From Spirochaetaceae bacterium (GTDB lineage: Bacteria; Spirochaetota; Spirochaetia; Treponematales; Breznakiellaceae): DNA of 10,495 nt. The translations under genes were made by a program, and so were the position numbers. The stretch covers positions 1 through 10,495 of the forward strand of contig JAIRMP010000100.1 of NCBI GenBank assembly GCA_031258615.1. The letters are read 5' to 3'. Positions within the stretch are counted from its first letter, which is position 1. Each line of letters starts with the position of its first letter. The notes under the pieces were generated by a model. It made no database searches and was not told the DNA's origin. It saw only the letters and a list, made by a program, of their open reading frames with translations. Of this stretch, positions 1 through 6,818 are shown piece by piece.

Positions 1-2
1 TG

Positions 3-260
3 ACAAGTTTCGGAACGAGGGCGGGATACCATTTCGATATGGAGGTGGACAATCTGGACATATACGTCATGTACTGTTTTGATTTCGGTTTTTTACGGGC
101 GGCGGAATTGGAGGCCCGCAGCGTGCTGGCGCCGGAGATACGCTATTATGATTTCCGCGCCGGCCTGCGTTACATATTCGGTAAAATATTCGGCCTGTAT
201 ATAGAGAGCGATTATAAACTGGACGCCCTGATACTCGGGCTGACGGTAAAACTTAATTAA
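3..260 (+). CDS. Outer-membrane beta-barrel protein, C-terminal end (5' truncated by window)
   Basis: The frame is open from the window edge, so this is the last ~85 residues of a longer protein; the ATG at 39 is internal and has no Shine-Dalgarno site. The visible part shows short alternating hydrophobic/polar strands rich in Tyr, Phe and Gly (YVMYCFDFGF, FRAGLRYIFG, then FGLYIESDYK leading to LILGLTVKLN). This is how the last strands of small outer-membrane barrels of the OmpW/OMP_b-brl kind look, including a final strand that ends the protein, as expected of a BAM-recognised beta-signal. The last residue is Asn rather than Phe, which is unusual by enterobacterial rules. The protein would sit in the outer membrane. 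Its stop lies 20 nt before the first lipoprotein gene, so the genes are probably co-transcribed. The exact family cannot be named from this fragment. Confidence 0.6.
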   Translation, partial: TSFGTRAGYHFDMEVDNLDIYVMYCFDFGFLRAAELEARSVLAPEIRYYDFRAGLRYIFGKIFGLYIESDYKLDALILGLTVKLN

Positions 261-280
261 ATTAATCCGGAGGGAAAGAA

Positions 281-2713
281 ATGATGAAAAAAACAAAAAA
301 GATTTTATTCGGGCTCATGTTCGCTGCTGCGTTGTACGCCTGCGACATTGACGGGATGAAAGAAGCCGCGCTCACGCTCATTGAGAAAACCGGCGCTTAC
401 GGCAGCCTGACGCTGCTTAACCTGCCTCCCAACACCGGCGCGATTCTCGTGGTGAAGGTGGGGGATGCCGGCGTCCGTGATGACACAGCCGGCGTAACAA
501 TCGAAGGCGGCGGCGCGGTGATACCGCTGGCAAACCTGAACGGCGGAACGTTCGACAAGAGCGGCGCGTATCCCGTAACGTTATTGATGGAGATCGGCGG
601 CGCGGAGACGCTGATCGGCGGTAACGCCGAGCTTCTTGTCAAATTCGTTGACGGAAAAGGGACGGCCGATCTTTCAGAGATTGAGATCGGGGAAACGGAG
701 GAGGCGGAGGAGGCCGATTACAACCTAATCATACTTAATCTGCCTGAGCGGACGGATGCCGATTCTTTCAAGACACTGCAAATAGGCGATTACGTCGCGC
801 GGTGCGCCGACTTCAACACGATAACGGTAAAAGAAACGACCGCTTACGTGCCGCTGATAAACCAGAAGGGGGAAAGGTTCGGCCTGACCGGTTCTTTTTA
901 CATCGGGCTGAACGTCGAGGTTGACAGTTTTAACATCGCCGCGATCGCTTACAGGGAACATTACGTCGTACATTTTACGTCCGGCAAAGGCATATTCGAC
1001 ATAAAGAATCCGGGCGAGCAGATGGTGATAGGGGCGACACTCAAACTGATCAACCTGCCTTCCAACACGGACGCGGAGAGTTTCACGCTTGTAAACGTAG
1101 GCGGAATAGCCAGGTGTCTAACATTCGATCAGATACTCGTGAAACCCGCCGAAAGGGAGGCGCAGATACCGCTCGTTGTCAACGACGGAAAAACATTCGA
1201 CAAGACCGGCACGTACTACATCGTGATGCGTATAATAGTCGATTCGCTGAATGACATAAACATAACGGAAGCCGATTACATAATGGTGGAATTCTCAGGC
1301 GGATACGGCGTTCTTGATATGAACAACGTGTACAACAACATGAAGAGCGGGTATTTGAGCGGACATCTGACTAACGAGGGAAATTATTACGAGCCCAAGG
1401 TGGCCGGCGGAACGATATTCGAGCTGCTGGGCAATTACTTCCGCGTGGTGGGCGATGAGACGATAAAAACGAGCGCCGTGCTGCAGGCGATGCCGGACGG
1501 AATAGTTTACGTTTACGCCGTGCCGAATGAGAAGTTCGTGATCAACGCGGGTATCCTGCATTACACGGATACCGGTTACGCGGACATAAGGTTTTCAAAA
1601 GACACGCCCGCATACAACGACACGCGCTCCGGCTGGTACTATGGGAACCAGCGCGCCCTGTGGAAATTCCTGAAGCTTGGCGGCGAGTACCGGTACAAAG
1701 TCCGCGTTGAGGAAGATTTTCCGTTTGACCATGACGTAATAAGCGCGCCGACCGGAACGCTGCGGGACACGTTTACCGGGGACATATACCCTGTGGAAGT
1801 AACGCTGGAACCCGGGTTCTACTGCTTCGAGGCGGCCGGAGCGGCCGGCGGGGAAGGCGGGGATTTAAGCATTGTCTCTTCCCATTGGATAAATGATTTC
1901 AACATACATGCTGACGGCACGATCGCCGATTTTGAGGCTAATTCCAGCGCGGCGGGCGGAAGGATAATAGAGCTGATAAACGTGAAAAAAACCAGGACGT
2001 TTTTGATTTACACGGGAGCGAAAGGGAAAGCCGGAGCGGGTAGCGCCTCAGCTACCGGCGATCTTAATATTGTGGGAGGAGGCGGAGGCGCGGGCTCGTA
2101 CATATCCGACGGCGTGGGCGTAAGCAAGGGGTATCTGTTATGCGCCGGAGGCGGAGGAGGAGGGTACATAAATTCCAGCGCGTCATTTAAATATATTTAT
2201 TATGGCCGCCTTTATTATGACAGCGTTTTTTGGGGAATCGTTGCGGAGCCCTACACGATCGTGAAAGTTGGGATCTCGGGCGGTAACGGCGGAAGCGGCG
2301 GGGGCGGCGGCGCGGGTGGATGGGTCGGCGTGGTCTCAGGCGAAGCGGGCCGCGGCGGAGGTTACTGGGGCGGCGTACCGTACTATGAACCCGACGGTGG
2401 AGGCATTATAAAACTTACGGACGGCTACCCGTCCTGCGTTGTGGAAAACAGCGTTTACTCTGCTTCATACTTAGAACTGGACGGCAACGACCAATTTGTC
2501 AATATCGTCGTTACAGCGGTGTCGCGTTCTTACGATGTAAGACAATCCGGCGGGGGATCGAGCATGTTTACGGCGCCCGCTGTTGGTGGGAAGGGCGGTT
2601 ATATAACCGAAGGCGGCGTAATCCACGCGCCCACATCCGGCGGTAACAACCGGACATCAGCCCGCGGCGGTAACTTCGGCGACGGTTACGTCAAAATATA
2701 TAAACTGCTATAG
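281..2713 (+). CDS. Repeat-containing lipoprotein with C-terminal glycine-rich (ALK/LTK-like) domain, paralog 1
   Basis: This 810-aa protein begins with a lipoprotein signal peptide: Lys-rich n-region, hydrophobic segment 8-20 and lipobox L-Y-A-C with Cys21 as the probable acylation site, followed by DIDG. Three repeats follow at about 40-133, 147-241 and 251-346. Each starts with a strand ending in LNLP, carries a central IPL or VPL, then an F-x-x-(S/T)-G turn, and closes with a G-x-G-x-x-D motif; they look like all-beta modules. A middle domain (350-480) contains RALWKFLKLGGEYRYK. From ~505 the protein is glycine-rich: FYCFEAAGAAGG, then GGRIIEL, IYTGAKGKAG, a GGGGGAGSYIS block, LLCAGGGGGGY, more Gly clusters, and the end GGNFGDGYVKIYKLL. 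The order of these blocks resembles the glycine-rich domain of ALK/LTK receptors. The start has GGAGGG six bases upstream; an adjacent ATG at 284 is possible. The next gene is a paralog 12 nt downstream. A surface or periplasmic adhesive or structural role is inference. Confidence 0.85.
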   Translation: MMKKTKKILFGLMFAAALYACDIDGMKEAALTLIEKTGAYGSLTLLNLPPNTGAILVVKVGDAGVRDDTAGVTIEGGGAVIPLANLNGGTFDKSGAYPVTLLMEIGGAETLIGGNAELLVKFVDGKGTADLSEIEIGETEEAEEADYNLIILNLPERTDADSFKTLQIGDYVARCADFNTITVKETTAYVPLINQKGERFGLTGSFYIGLNVEVDSFNIAAIAYREHYVVHFTSGKGIFDIKNPGEQMVIGATLKLINLPSNTDAESFTLVNVGGIARCLTFDQILVKPAEREAQIPLVVNDGKTFDKTGTYYIVMRIIVDSLNDINITEADYIMVEFSGGYGVLDMNNVYNNMKSGYLSGHLTNEGNYYEPKVAGGTIFELLGNYFRVVGDETIKTSAVLQAMPDGIVYVYAVPNEKFVINAGILHYTDTGYADIRFSKDTPAYNDTRSGWYYGNQRALWKFLKLGGEYRYKVRVEEDFPFDHDVISAPTGTLRDTFTGDIYPVEVTLEPGFYCFEAAGAAGGEGGDLSIVSSHWINDFNIHADGTIADFEANSSAAGGRIIELINVKKTRTFLIYTGAKGKAGAGSASATGDLNIVGGGGGAGSYISDGVGVSKGYLLCAGGGGGGYINSSASFKYIYYGRLYYDSVFWGIVAEPYTIVKVGISGGNGGSGGGGGAGGWVGVVSGEAGRGGGYWGGVPYYEPDGGGIIKLTDGYPSCVVENSVYSASYLELDGNDQFVNIVVTAVSRSYDVRQSGGGSSMFTAPAVGGKGGYITEGGVIHAPTSGGNNRTSARGGNFGDGYVKIYKLL

Positions 2714-2725
2714 GGGGATAAAAAA

Positions 2726-5188
2726 ATGAAAAGATTATTTTTTATAACATTTTTAACATTGTCAGTAATATTATTTTTAAGCTGCGATATAGACGGGCTC
2801 AAAGAACAGATAGAAGGGATTGGCGGGATTGAGGGTGCTGAAAAAACAACGTTCACGATTCTGAACCTGCCCGAAAATATTTTACCTGAAAACTTAAAAG
2901 AGATCACGGTGGGAGACGCGGCCGGAGGAGACACAGCGGAAAGCTCGATCGACGGCACAACGGCGCGCGTGCCGCTATTGTCCCAGGACGGCGGGCGCTT
3001 TTCGGGAACGGGCGTTTACCTCGTGCGGCTTGTCATCGAGAAACCGGATAAAACAATACTGGAATTAAACGATGTGGCCGTGGAATTTGAAAACGGCAGC
3101 GGGACTCTGGACATTACGCTGATTGAGCAGCCGGAAGAAGGGGAAGAGACTTTTACCGGACTCGTTATACTAAACCTGCCCGAAAACACGATAGCGGAAA
3201 GTTTTAAGACGGTTATAATCGGCAACACGGCAAGATGCGTCGACCTGGCGGCGATAGAAGTGGACGGCGACTTGGCGCGGATACCCTTACAGCTCAGCAA
3301 CGGCAACGGAGAGTTTACGAAGACCGGGATTTTCTTTGTGTCCGTTACCATCGGCGTGGACTCCCTTACCCATCTTGAAATAACAGCGAAAGACAAGGTA
3401 GCGGTAGAATTCGTGGACGGCAACGGAATACTGGACCTTGACGATTACGGCGGTGTGTTTTTTCTTCCGCGTTCTCTGACGATACTTAATATGCCTGAAA
3501 ACACAATCCGCGACAGTTTCCAGTCCGTGGATGTCGGCGGCGTGGCCAAAGCCCTGCTTGACGATATAAAGATAGAGGACACCACGGCCGTAGTCCCGAT
3601 CGTCCTTAACAACGGCAAAGAGTTCAACAAGAGCGGCACGTTTTATATAACGCTGCGCGTGATAATAGACAGCCTTAACGACATAGAGATAACGAAAGAT
3701 GATTTCGTGATATGCGTTTTTGAAAACGGCAAGGGCACCCTGGATTTACAAAACCTGTACGGCTACCTGGGCAAGGGATACCTTGAGGGGGACATAACAA
3801 ACAAAACAAATTTCGCCGAAGCGCAGGTAAAGAAAGGGACAAAGTTTGAGATGAACGGCTTTTTTTACCACGTGATAACGCAGGCGCCGATGGACAATTT
3901 GTATGAGATTTCAGTTATTTCAAACACGACCGTTTACATTTACGCGGTGGAAGCTGACAGCAACGTGATGAATTACAAGTACGTCAACGCGATGAAGAAC
4001 GCGGACGCTTTCATACGTTTCCGCCTGTCAACCGTAAAGCCGGTATACAACGCGGAGAAGGCCGGATATTACAACGGCAGCGACCGGGCGCTGTGGAAAT
4101 TCATCAAGATGGGCGGGGAGTGGCGTTATAAAACAAATATAGACGATGCCTTCGAGATAGAAAACCAGATACTGTCATATCCCATCGGAAATCTGATTTA
4201 CCAATGGGAAAACGTTGATATAGCGCCCACAAAAATATCGCTGCCGCCCGGCATATACTGCTTCGAAGCGGCCGGCGCGAAAGGCGGGGATTCGGCGTAT
4301 TATTCGATGCGTTTCAGGTTAGGCAACAACGATCCTTTCTCAAAACATAACGACATAAAAGGCGGAGATGGCGGACGCATAATCGAGCTTGTATCGATAG
4401 AGACGAACAAACAGATAACCGTTTACACCGGCAAAGCCGGCGCTAACGGAAGTTCCCCGTTATCTCATACAATAATTGGTGAGTACAATAGCATAGGTTC
4501 CGCCTCTTCATTTGGTATACCCGGCGGCGGCGGCGGGGCGGGAAGTTTCATCAGCTACGATCTGGGCAAACCCAATGATTATTTTTTGTGCGCCGGCGGC
4601 GGCGCGGGCGCGTCAGGCAGAGTTGCCGCGTGTGCCTTTAGCACGGGCGATATTACTTCTGTCAAAGATATAAGCGGCGGCGCGGGCGGCGGCGCGGGCG
4701 GCAGCGCGGGTAGAGGCGGAGACGGCGGCGGAATACCGATAATGACGGAAGTTGGGCATACTGAGAGAAGAGAATACACAAGCGACGGTTCGACCGAGTA
4801 TTGGGATGAGTACGTCGTTGATTATTACTATGTATCTGCCCGGATCAACGCAAGCGCGGGCGGGGGCTTAGACGGCATAGGAAATCTGTTGTTTGGAAAA
4901 ACACTGATAGATAACGTCCAAACAGCGGATATGTTTCTCCCCAGCTCGCCATCAAACCCAAGCCCCATGTACCAGTACGGCGTTCCCGGCGTAAAAGTTT
5001 TGCTGACAAGTTACCTGTCAACGATAGGCATAGGCGGCGCCCCCAAACTGCCCGCGCTTGCCTATTATCCCCACCATAAGGATTTCAATATAACGAGCTT
5101 TGAGGGCGGCGCCGGCGGGAACAACCGTAACGCGGTACGCGGCGGCAATTCCGGAAACGGCTATGTCCGCATCTATTCATTGAATTAG
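2726..5188 (+). CDS. Repeat-containing lipoprotein with C-terminal glycine-rich (ALK/LTK-like) domain, paralog 2
   Basis: This 820-aa protein has the same architecture as the gene before it. The signal peptide is very hydrophobic and ends at lipobox L-F-L-S-C, Cys20, again followed by DIDG. Phe at -3 fits the relaxed spirochaetal lipobox better than the enterobacterial one. Three repeats lie at about 42-131, 146-238 and 249-341, with LNLPENT or LNMPENT near their starts and V/I-DSL in the second half of repeats 2 and 3. The middle domain (345-470) includes RALWKFIKMGGEWRYK. The glycine-rich domain runs from ~505: IYCFEAAGAKGG, GGRIIEL, VYTGKAGANG, PGGGGGAGSFIS, LCAGGGAGASG, a dense GGAGGGAGGSAGRGGDGGG block at 651-669, and the end GGNSGNGYVRIYSLN. 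Its inserts between Gly blocks differ from the paralog, including a Tyr/Glu-rich stretch at 679-703. AGGGGG lies 8-9 nt before the ATG. The signal-peptide region is strikingly AT-rich compared with the GC-rich body. Function is unknown; envelope location is well supported. Confidence 0.85.
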   Translation: MKRLFFITFLTLSVILFLSCDIDGLKEQIEGIGGIEGAEKTTFTILNLPENILPENLKEITVGDAAGGDTAESSIDGTTARVPLLSQDGGRFSGTGVYLVRLVIEKPDKTILELNDVAVEFENGSGTLDITLIEQPEEGEETFTGLVILNLPENTIAESFKTVIIGNTARCVDLAAIEVDGDLARIPLQLSNGNGEFTKTGIFFVSVTIGVDSLTHLEITAKDKVAVEFVDGNGILDLDDYGGVFFLPRSLTILNMPENTIRDSFQSVDVGGVAKALLDDIKIEDTTAVVPIVLNNGKEFNKSGTFYITLRVIIDSLNDIEITKDDFVICVFENGKGTLDLQNLYGYLGKGYLEGDITNKTNFAEAQVKKGTKFEMNGFFYHVITQAPMDNLYEISVISNTTVYIYAVEADSNVMNYKYVNAMKNADAFIRFRLSTVKPVYNAEKAGYYNGSDRALWKFIKMGGEWRYKTNIDDAFEIENQILSYPIGNLIYQWENVDIAPTKISLPPGIYCFEAAGAKGGDSAYYSMRFRLGNNDPFSKHNDIKGGDGGRIIELVSIETNKQITVYTGKAGANGSSPLSHTIIGEYNSIGSASSFGIPGGGGGAGSFISYDLGKPNDYFLCAGGGAGASGRVAACAFSTGDITSVKDISGGAGGGAGGSAGRGGDGGGIPIMTEVGHTERREYTSDGSTEYWDEYVVDYYYVSARINASAGGGLDGIGNLLFGKTLIDNVQTADMFLPSSPSNPSPMYQYGVPGVKVLLTSYLSTIGIGGAPKLPALAYYPHHKDFNITSFEGGAGGNNRNAVRGGNSGNGYVRIYSLN

Positions 5189-5189
5189 G

Positions 5190-5210
5190 ATTAAGGGCGA
5201 AGCCCTTAAT
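5190..5210 (+). terminator. Perfect 9-bp hairpin after the lipoprotein operon
   Basis: The arms ATTAAGGGC (5190-5198) and GCCCTTAAT (5202-5210) are perfectly complementary around a GAA loop, starting two bases after the stop codon of the second lipoprotein. The position suggests transcription termination or mRNA 3'-end protection. No U-tract follows, so it is not a canonical intrinsic terminator. The loop region contains GCGAAGC, a heptamer known to form an exceptionally stable DNA mini-hairpin, so a role as DNA structure is also possible. Confidence 0.5.
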
Positions 5211-5214
5211 CTCC

Positions 5215-5259
5215 GGGGTTTGACAAGCTCAACGCGGGGCGTCGGGCTTATCAAACCCC
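5215..5259. repeat. 45-nt imperfect palindrome (21-bp arms)
   Basis: The left arm 5215-5235 pairs with the right arm 5239-5259 around a GGG loop. I count 18 Watson-Crick pairs, one G-T wobble (5229/5245) and two mismatches (5224/5250 and 5231/5243). The outer nine pairs, GGGGTTTGA with TCAAACCCC, are perfect. It lies directly after the 9-bp hairpin, in the gap between the envelope operon and the replication module. It could be a strong terminator, a REP-like dispersed repeat, or a structured recombination site; the sequence alone does not decide. Confidence 0.6.
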
Positions 5260-5287
5260 AGTGTGGGATTCGGTGAGATTGTAACGT

Positions 5288-5301
5288 CCCCCCCCCCCCC
5301 C
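5288..5301 (+). repeat. Homopolymer run of 14 C in the leader of the initiator gene
   Basis: Fourteen consecutive C occupy 5288-5301, about 50 nt before the initiator start codon. A weak -35-like TTGTAA (5279-5284) lies just upstream, and A/T-rich -10-like boxes lie just downstream (CATAAA 5307-5312, TATATA 5315-5320). Both spacings, 22 and 30 nt, are longer than the usual 17. If this is the promoter, loss of C residues would bring the boxes closer, which is the known logic of promoter-spacer phase variation. A sequencing or assembly artefact is a serious alternative for such a run. Confidence 0.6.
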
Positions 5302-5351
5302 ACAACCATAAAAATATATACGCAAAAATAAACTCATAGTAGGAGGAAACC

Positions 5352-6386
5352 ATGAGTAAGGAAACGCCCGCGTACTACGCGGTGATACCGGCAAGCGTAC
5401 GTTATGACGGCAGGCTATCGGCCAACGCCAAGCTGCTGTACGGCGAGATAACCGCGTTTTGCAACAAAAATGGCCATTGCTGGGCTGGCAGCAAGTATTT
5501 TGCGGACCTGTATAAAACGTCCGTGAGTTCCGTGCAGCGCTGGATCAAGGAACTGATGAACGCGGGGCATATCTCTGTTAGTTATATATATACGACCGGT
5601 ACGAAAGAGATAGAGTCACGAATTATAAAGATTGTAAAGAAGAAACCAGACTCCAAAAATGAATATACCCCTGAGCAAAAATGCGATGAGGCGGGTTCAA
5701 AAATGTATGCAGGTGTATTCAAAAATGAATACACCCCTGAGGAAAAAGACGATGAGGTGTATTCAAAAATGCATACAGGTGTATTCAAAAATGCGAGAGA
5801 TAATATTAAAATTAATATAACTTCTTCTTCTGAATCTTCTTCTTCTGAGATTCCGGCGATTCAAAATAAAAGTCCAGAAGAAGAAGACGAAAAAAAAGAA
5901 ACCGTAAAAAAAAAAGACCTGCGGACTTTATTTTTCAAAGTAGACGCGGCTTTTATATTCGACGATCATTTTTATTCCAGGGCTATGCAGTTTCTTGAAA
6001 CCCACGAATTGCCGGACTCATATTTAAGCTGGCTTTATGAAAAATGCAAAGAGAATAAACCGCGAAACTTAAAGAATTATTATTACAAACTCTTTTTTTC
6101 GGAGCAGATGACAAGGCTTTTCAAACAAGAAGCGCCGGGCAAACCTGAAGCGGTTTACGAACCATGCCCCGTTTGCGGTGAGAAAGTATCGAGCGATGAA
6201 AAAAACTGCCCCTATTGCCGTTTCAGGATGAGCGATAAAAACGACAATCAAAAGATAAACGCGGCGCGGGAAATACACCGGAAGAGAACGGCGGAAGTAG
6301 AGGCGCTGAGAAAACAGGGAACGGGCACGGCGGCTTTAATTAAAGGCGTCAGTGAAATAAAAAAGCGCTATGAAAACAGCGCATAA
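5352..6386 (+). CDS. Helix-turn-helix replication initiator-like protein with C-terminal zinc ribbon
   Basis: This 344-aa protein starts with the form typical of phage and plasmid replisome-organiser proteins with a winged HTH (HTH_36-like): YYAVIPASVRYDGRLSANAKLLYGEI at 8-33, an N-x-x-G-x-C-W-A turn at 38-45, and the recognition region TSVSSVQRWIKELMNAGHI at 56-74. A linker (98-190) carries a 22-residue repeat (KNEYTPEQKCDE..., then KNEYTPEEKDDE...) and a Ser/Glu-rich tract. A helical segment follows at 190-258. Residues 272-289 hold CPVC and CPYC, a probable zinc ribbon (Cys 272, 275, 286, 289). The tail is basic and helical. The Shine-Dalgarno AGGAGGA ends five bases before the ATG. The linker DNA contains a 22-bp iteron array and an AT-rich tract, so the gene probably contains the origin its product binds. 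Two SSB genes follow in the same direction. No helicase or helicase loader is visible in the window. Confidence 0.75.
   Translation: MSKETPAYYAVIPASVRYDGRLSANAKLLYGEITAFCNKNGHCWAGSKYFADLYKTSVSSVQRWIKELMNAGHISVSYIYTTGTKEIESRIIKIVKKKPDSKNEYTPEQKCDEAGSKMYAGVFKNEYTPEEKDDEVYSKMHTGVFKNARDNIKINITSSSESSSSEIPAIQNKSPEEEDEKKETVKKKDLRTLFFKVDAAFIFDDHFYSRAMQFLETHELPDSYLSWLYEKCKENKPRNLKNYYYKLFFSEQMTRLFKQEAPGKPEAVYEPCPVCGEKVSSDEKNCPYCRFRMSDKNDNQKINAAREIHRKRTAEVEALRKQGTGTAALIKGVSEIKKRYENSA
5654..5807 (+). repeat. Seven 22-bp iterons inside the initiator gene (candidate replication origin)
   Basis: The octamer CAAAAATG starts at 5654, 5676, 5698, 5720, 5764 and 5786, all on one 22-bp grid. The missing grid point, 5742, holds the degenerate GAAAAAGA. 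A 66-bp higher-order repeat is also present: units 1 and 4 differ at one base and units 3 and 6 at two, while unit 7 starts a third copy and then diverges. Because 22 is not divisible by three, the octamer is read in three frames (as K-N-E, Q-K-C and S-K-M), so the conserved unit is the DNA. Twenty-two bp is two helical turns, placing the sites on one face of the helix. Iterons inside an initiator gene are known from lambda O; the origin role here is inferred. Confidence 0.75.
5801..5848 (+). other. Candidate DNA-unwinding element next to the iterons
   Basis: Positions 5801-5820 are 20 consecutive A/T bases, directly at the end of the iteron array. They are followed by two copies of the 13-mer CTTCTTCTTCTGA (5821-5833 and 5836-5848), which repeat every 15 bp. 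An AT-rich tract with 13-mers beside iterons is the usual design of a melting region in oriC-type, iteron-plasmid and lambda-type origins. The 13-mers also encode an in-frame Ser/Glu linker, so a coding explanation exists for them. Confidence 0.5.
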
Positions 6387-6413
6387 AAAATTTTAACAGG
6401 AGAGGAGAAAATT

Positions 6414-6806
6414 ATGGCAAGCATGAACTATGTCATTCTGGCGGGAAGGCTAAAAACGGACGCGGTAAAACGCGCGGCAAAGGACGGCGGAACATTCTAC
6501 ACGGTAACGCTTTGCGTAGACGATTACAAACTGGAGAACGGTGTGTGGCGGGAAACGAAAGGCGAGATCGAATTAACGGTCGGCGAGGCGAAGGCGAAAA
6601 ACATTGAGGCGGCGCTGGTAAAAGACGCGCTGATTGCCATTGAGGGCAGACTCGGTCAGCGCTTGCGTCAGGGCAAAGATGGAAATACATATTCTAATTT
6701 GCTTGTCCGTGTACAGTCCGTAATTCCGCTCGAAGAAGACGCGGAAGGTTACGCGGGAAGAGAGGAAGCGGAAGAGTATTTTGACGCGGCCGCATTAGGA
6801 ATTTAG
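6414..6806 (+). CDS. Single-stranded DNA-binding protein, divergent SSB (first of two)
   Basis: This 130-aa protein has an SSB-type OB fold. It opens with MNYVILAGRLKTDA (4-17), continues with the strand FYTVTLCVDD (28-37) and the EIELTVGEAKAKN segment (41-53), and then shows the typical DALIAIEGRL and dGNTYSNLLVRVQSV strands up to ~104. The tail is acidic and ends DAAALGI, without the DDDIPF-like tip used by cellular SSBs to recruit partners. It should coat single-stranded DNA during replication or recombination of this element. AGGAGAGGAG (6398-6407) precedes the ATG at 6414; a second in-frame ATG at 6423 is possible but further from the site. The gene lies 27 nt after the initiator gene and 12 nt before a second, more canonical SSB. 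Of its 17 alanine codons, 12 are GCG, which is the local style. Confidence 0.75.
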   Translation: MASMNYVILAGRLKTDAVKRAAKDGGTFYTVTLCVDDYKLENGVWRETKGEIELTVGEAKAKNIEAALVKDALIAIEGRLGQRLRQGKDGNTYSNLLVRVQSVIPLEEDAEGYAGREEAEEYFDAAALGI

Positions 6807-6818
6807 AGGGGGAGAAAA

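Noticed and set aside
4579..4779. Proline-rich minus-strand open frame opposite the glycine-rich domain
   Set aside because: Pro/Ala runs are simply the complement of the GGC/GCG-rich glycine codons of the lipoprotein gene.
5215..5259. Integron attC site
   Set aside because: GCTCAAC (5227-5233) fits an RYYYAAC box, but the opposing GTCGGGC fails the GTTRRRY consensus, the boxes are internal and about 7 nt apart, and no cassette or integrase is seen.
5654..5807. CRISPR-like array
   Set aside because: The units follow each other directly without unique spacers, lie inside a coding gene, and are 22 bp in exact register; iterons fit far better.
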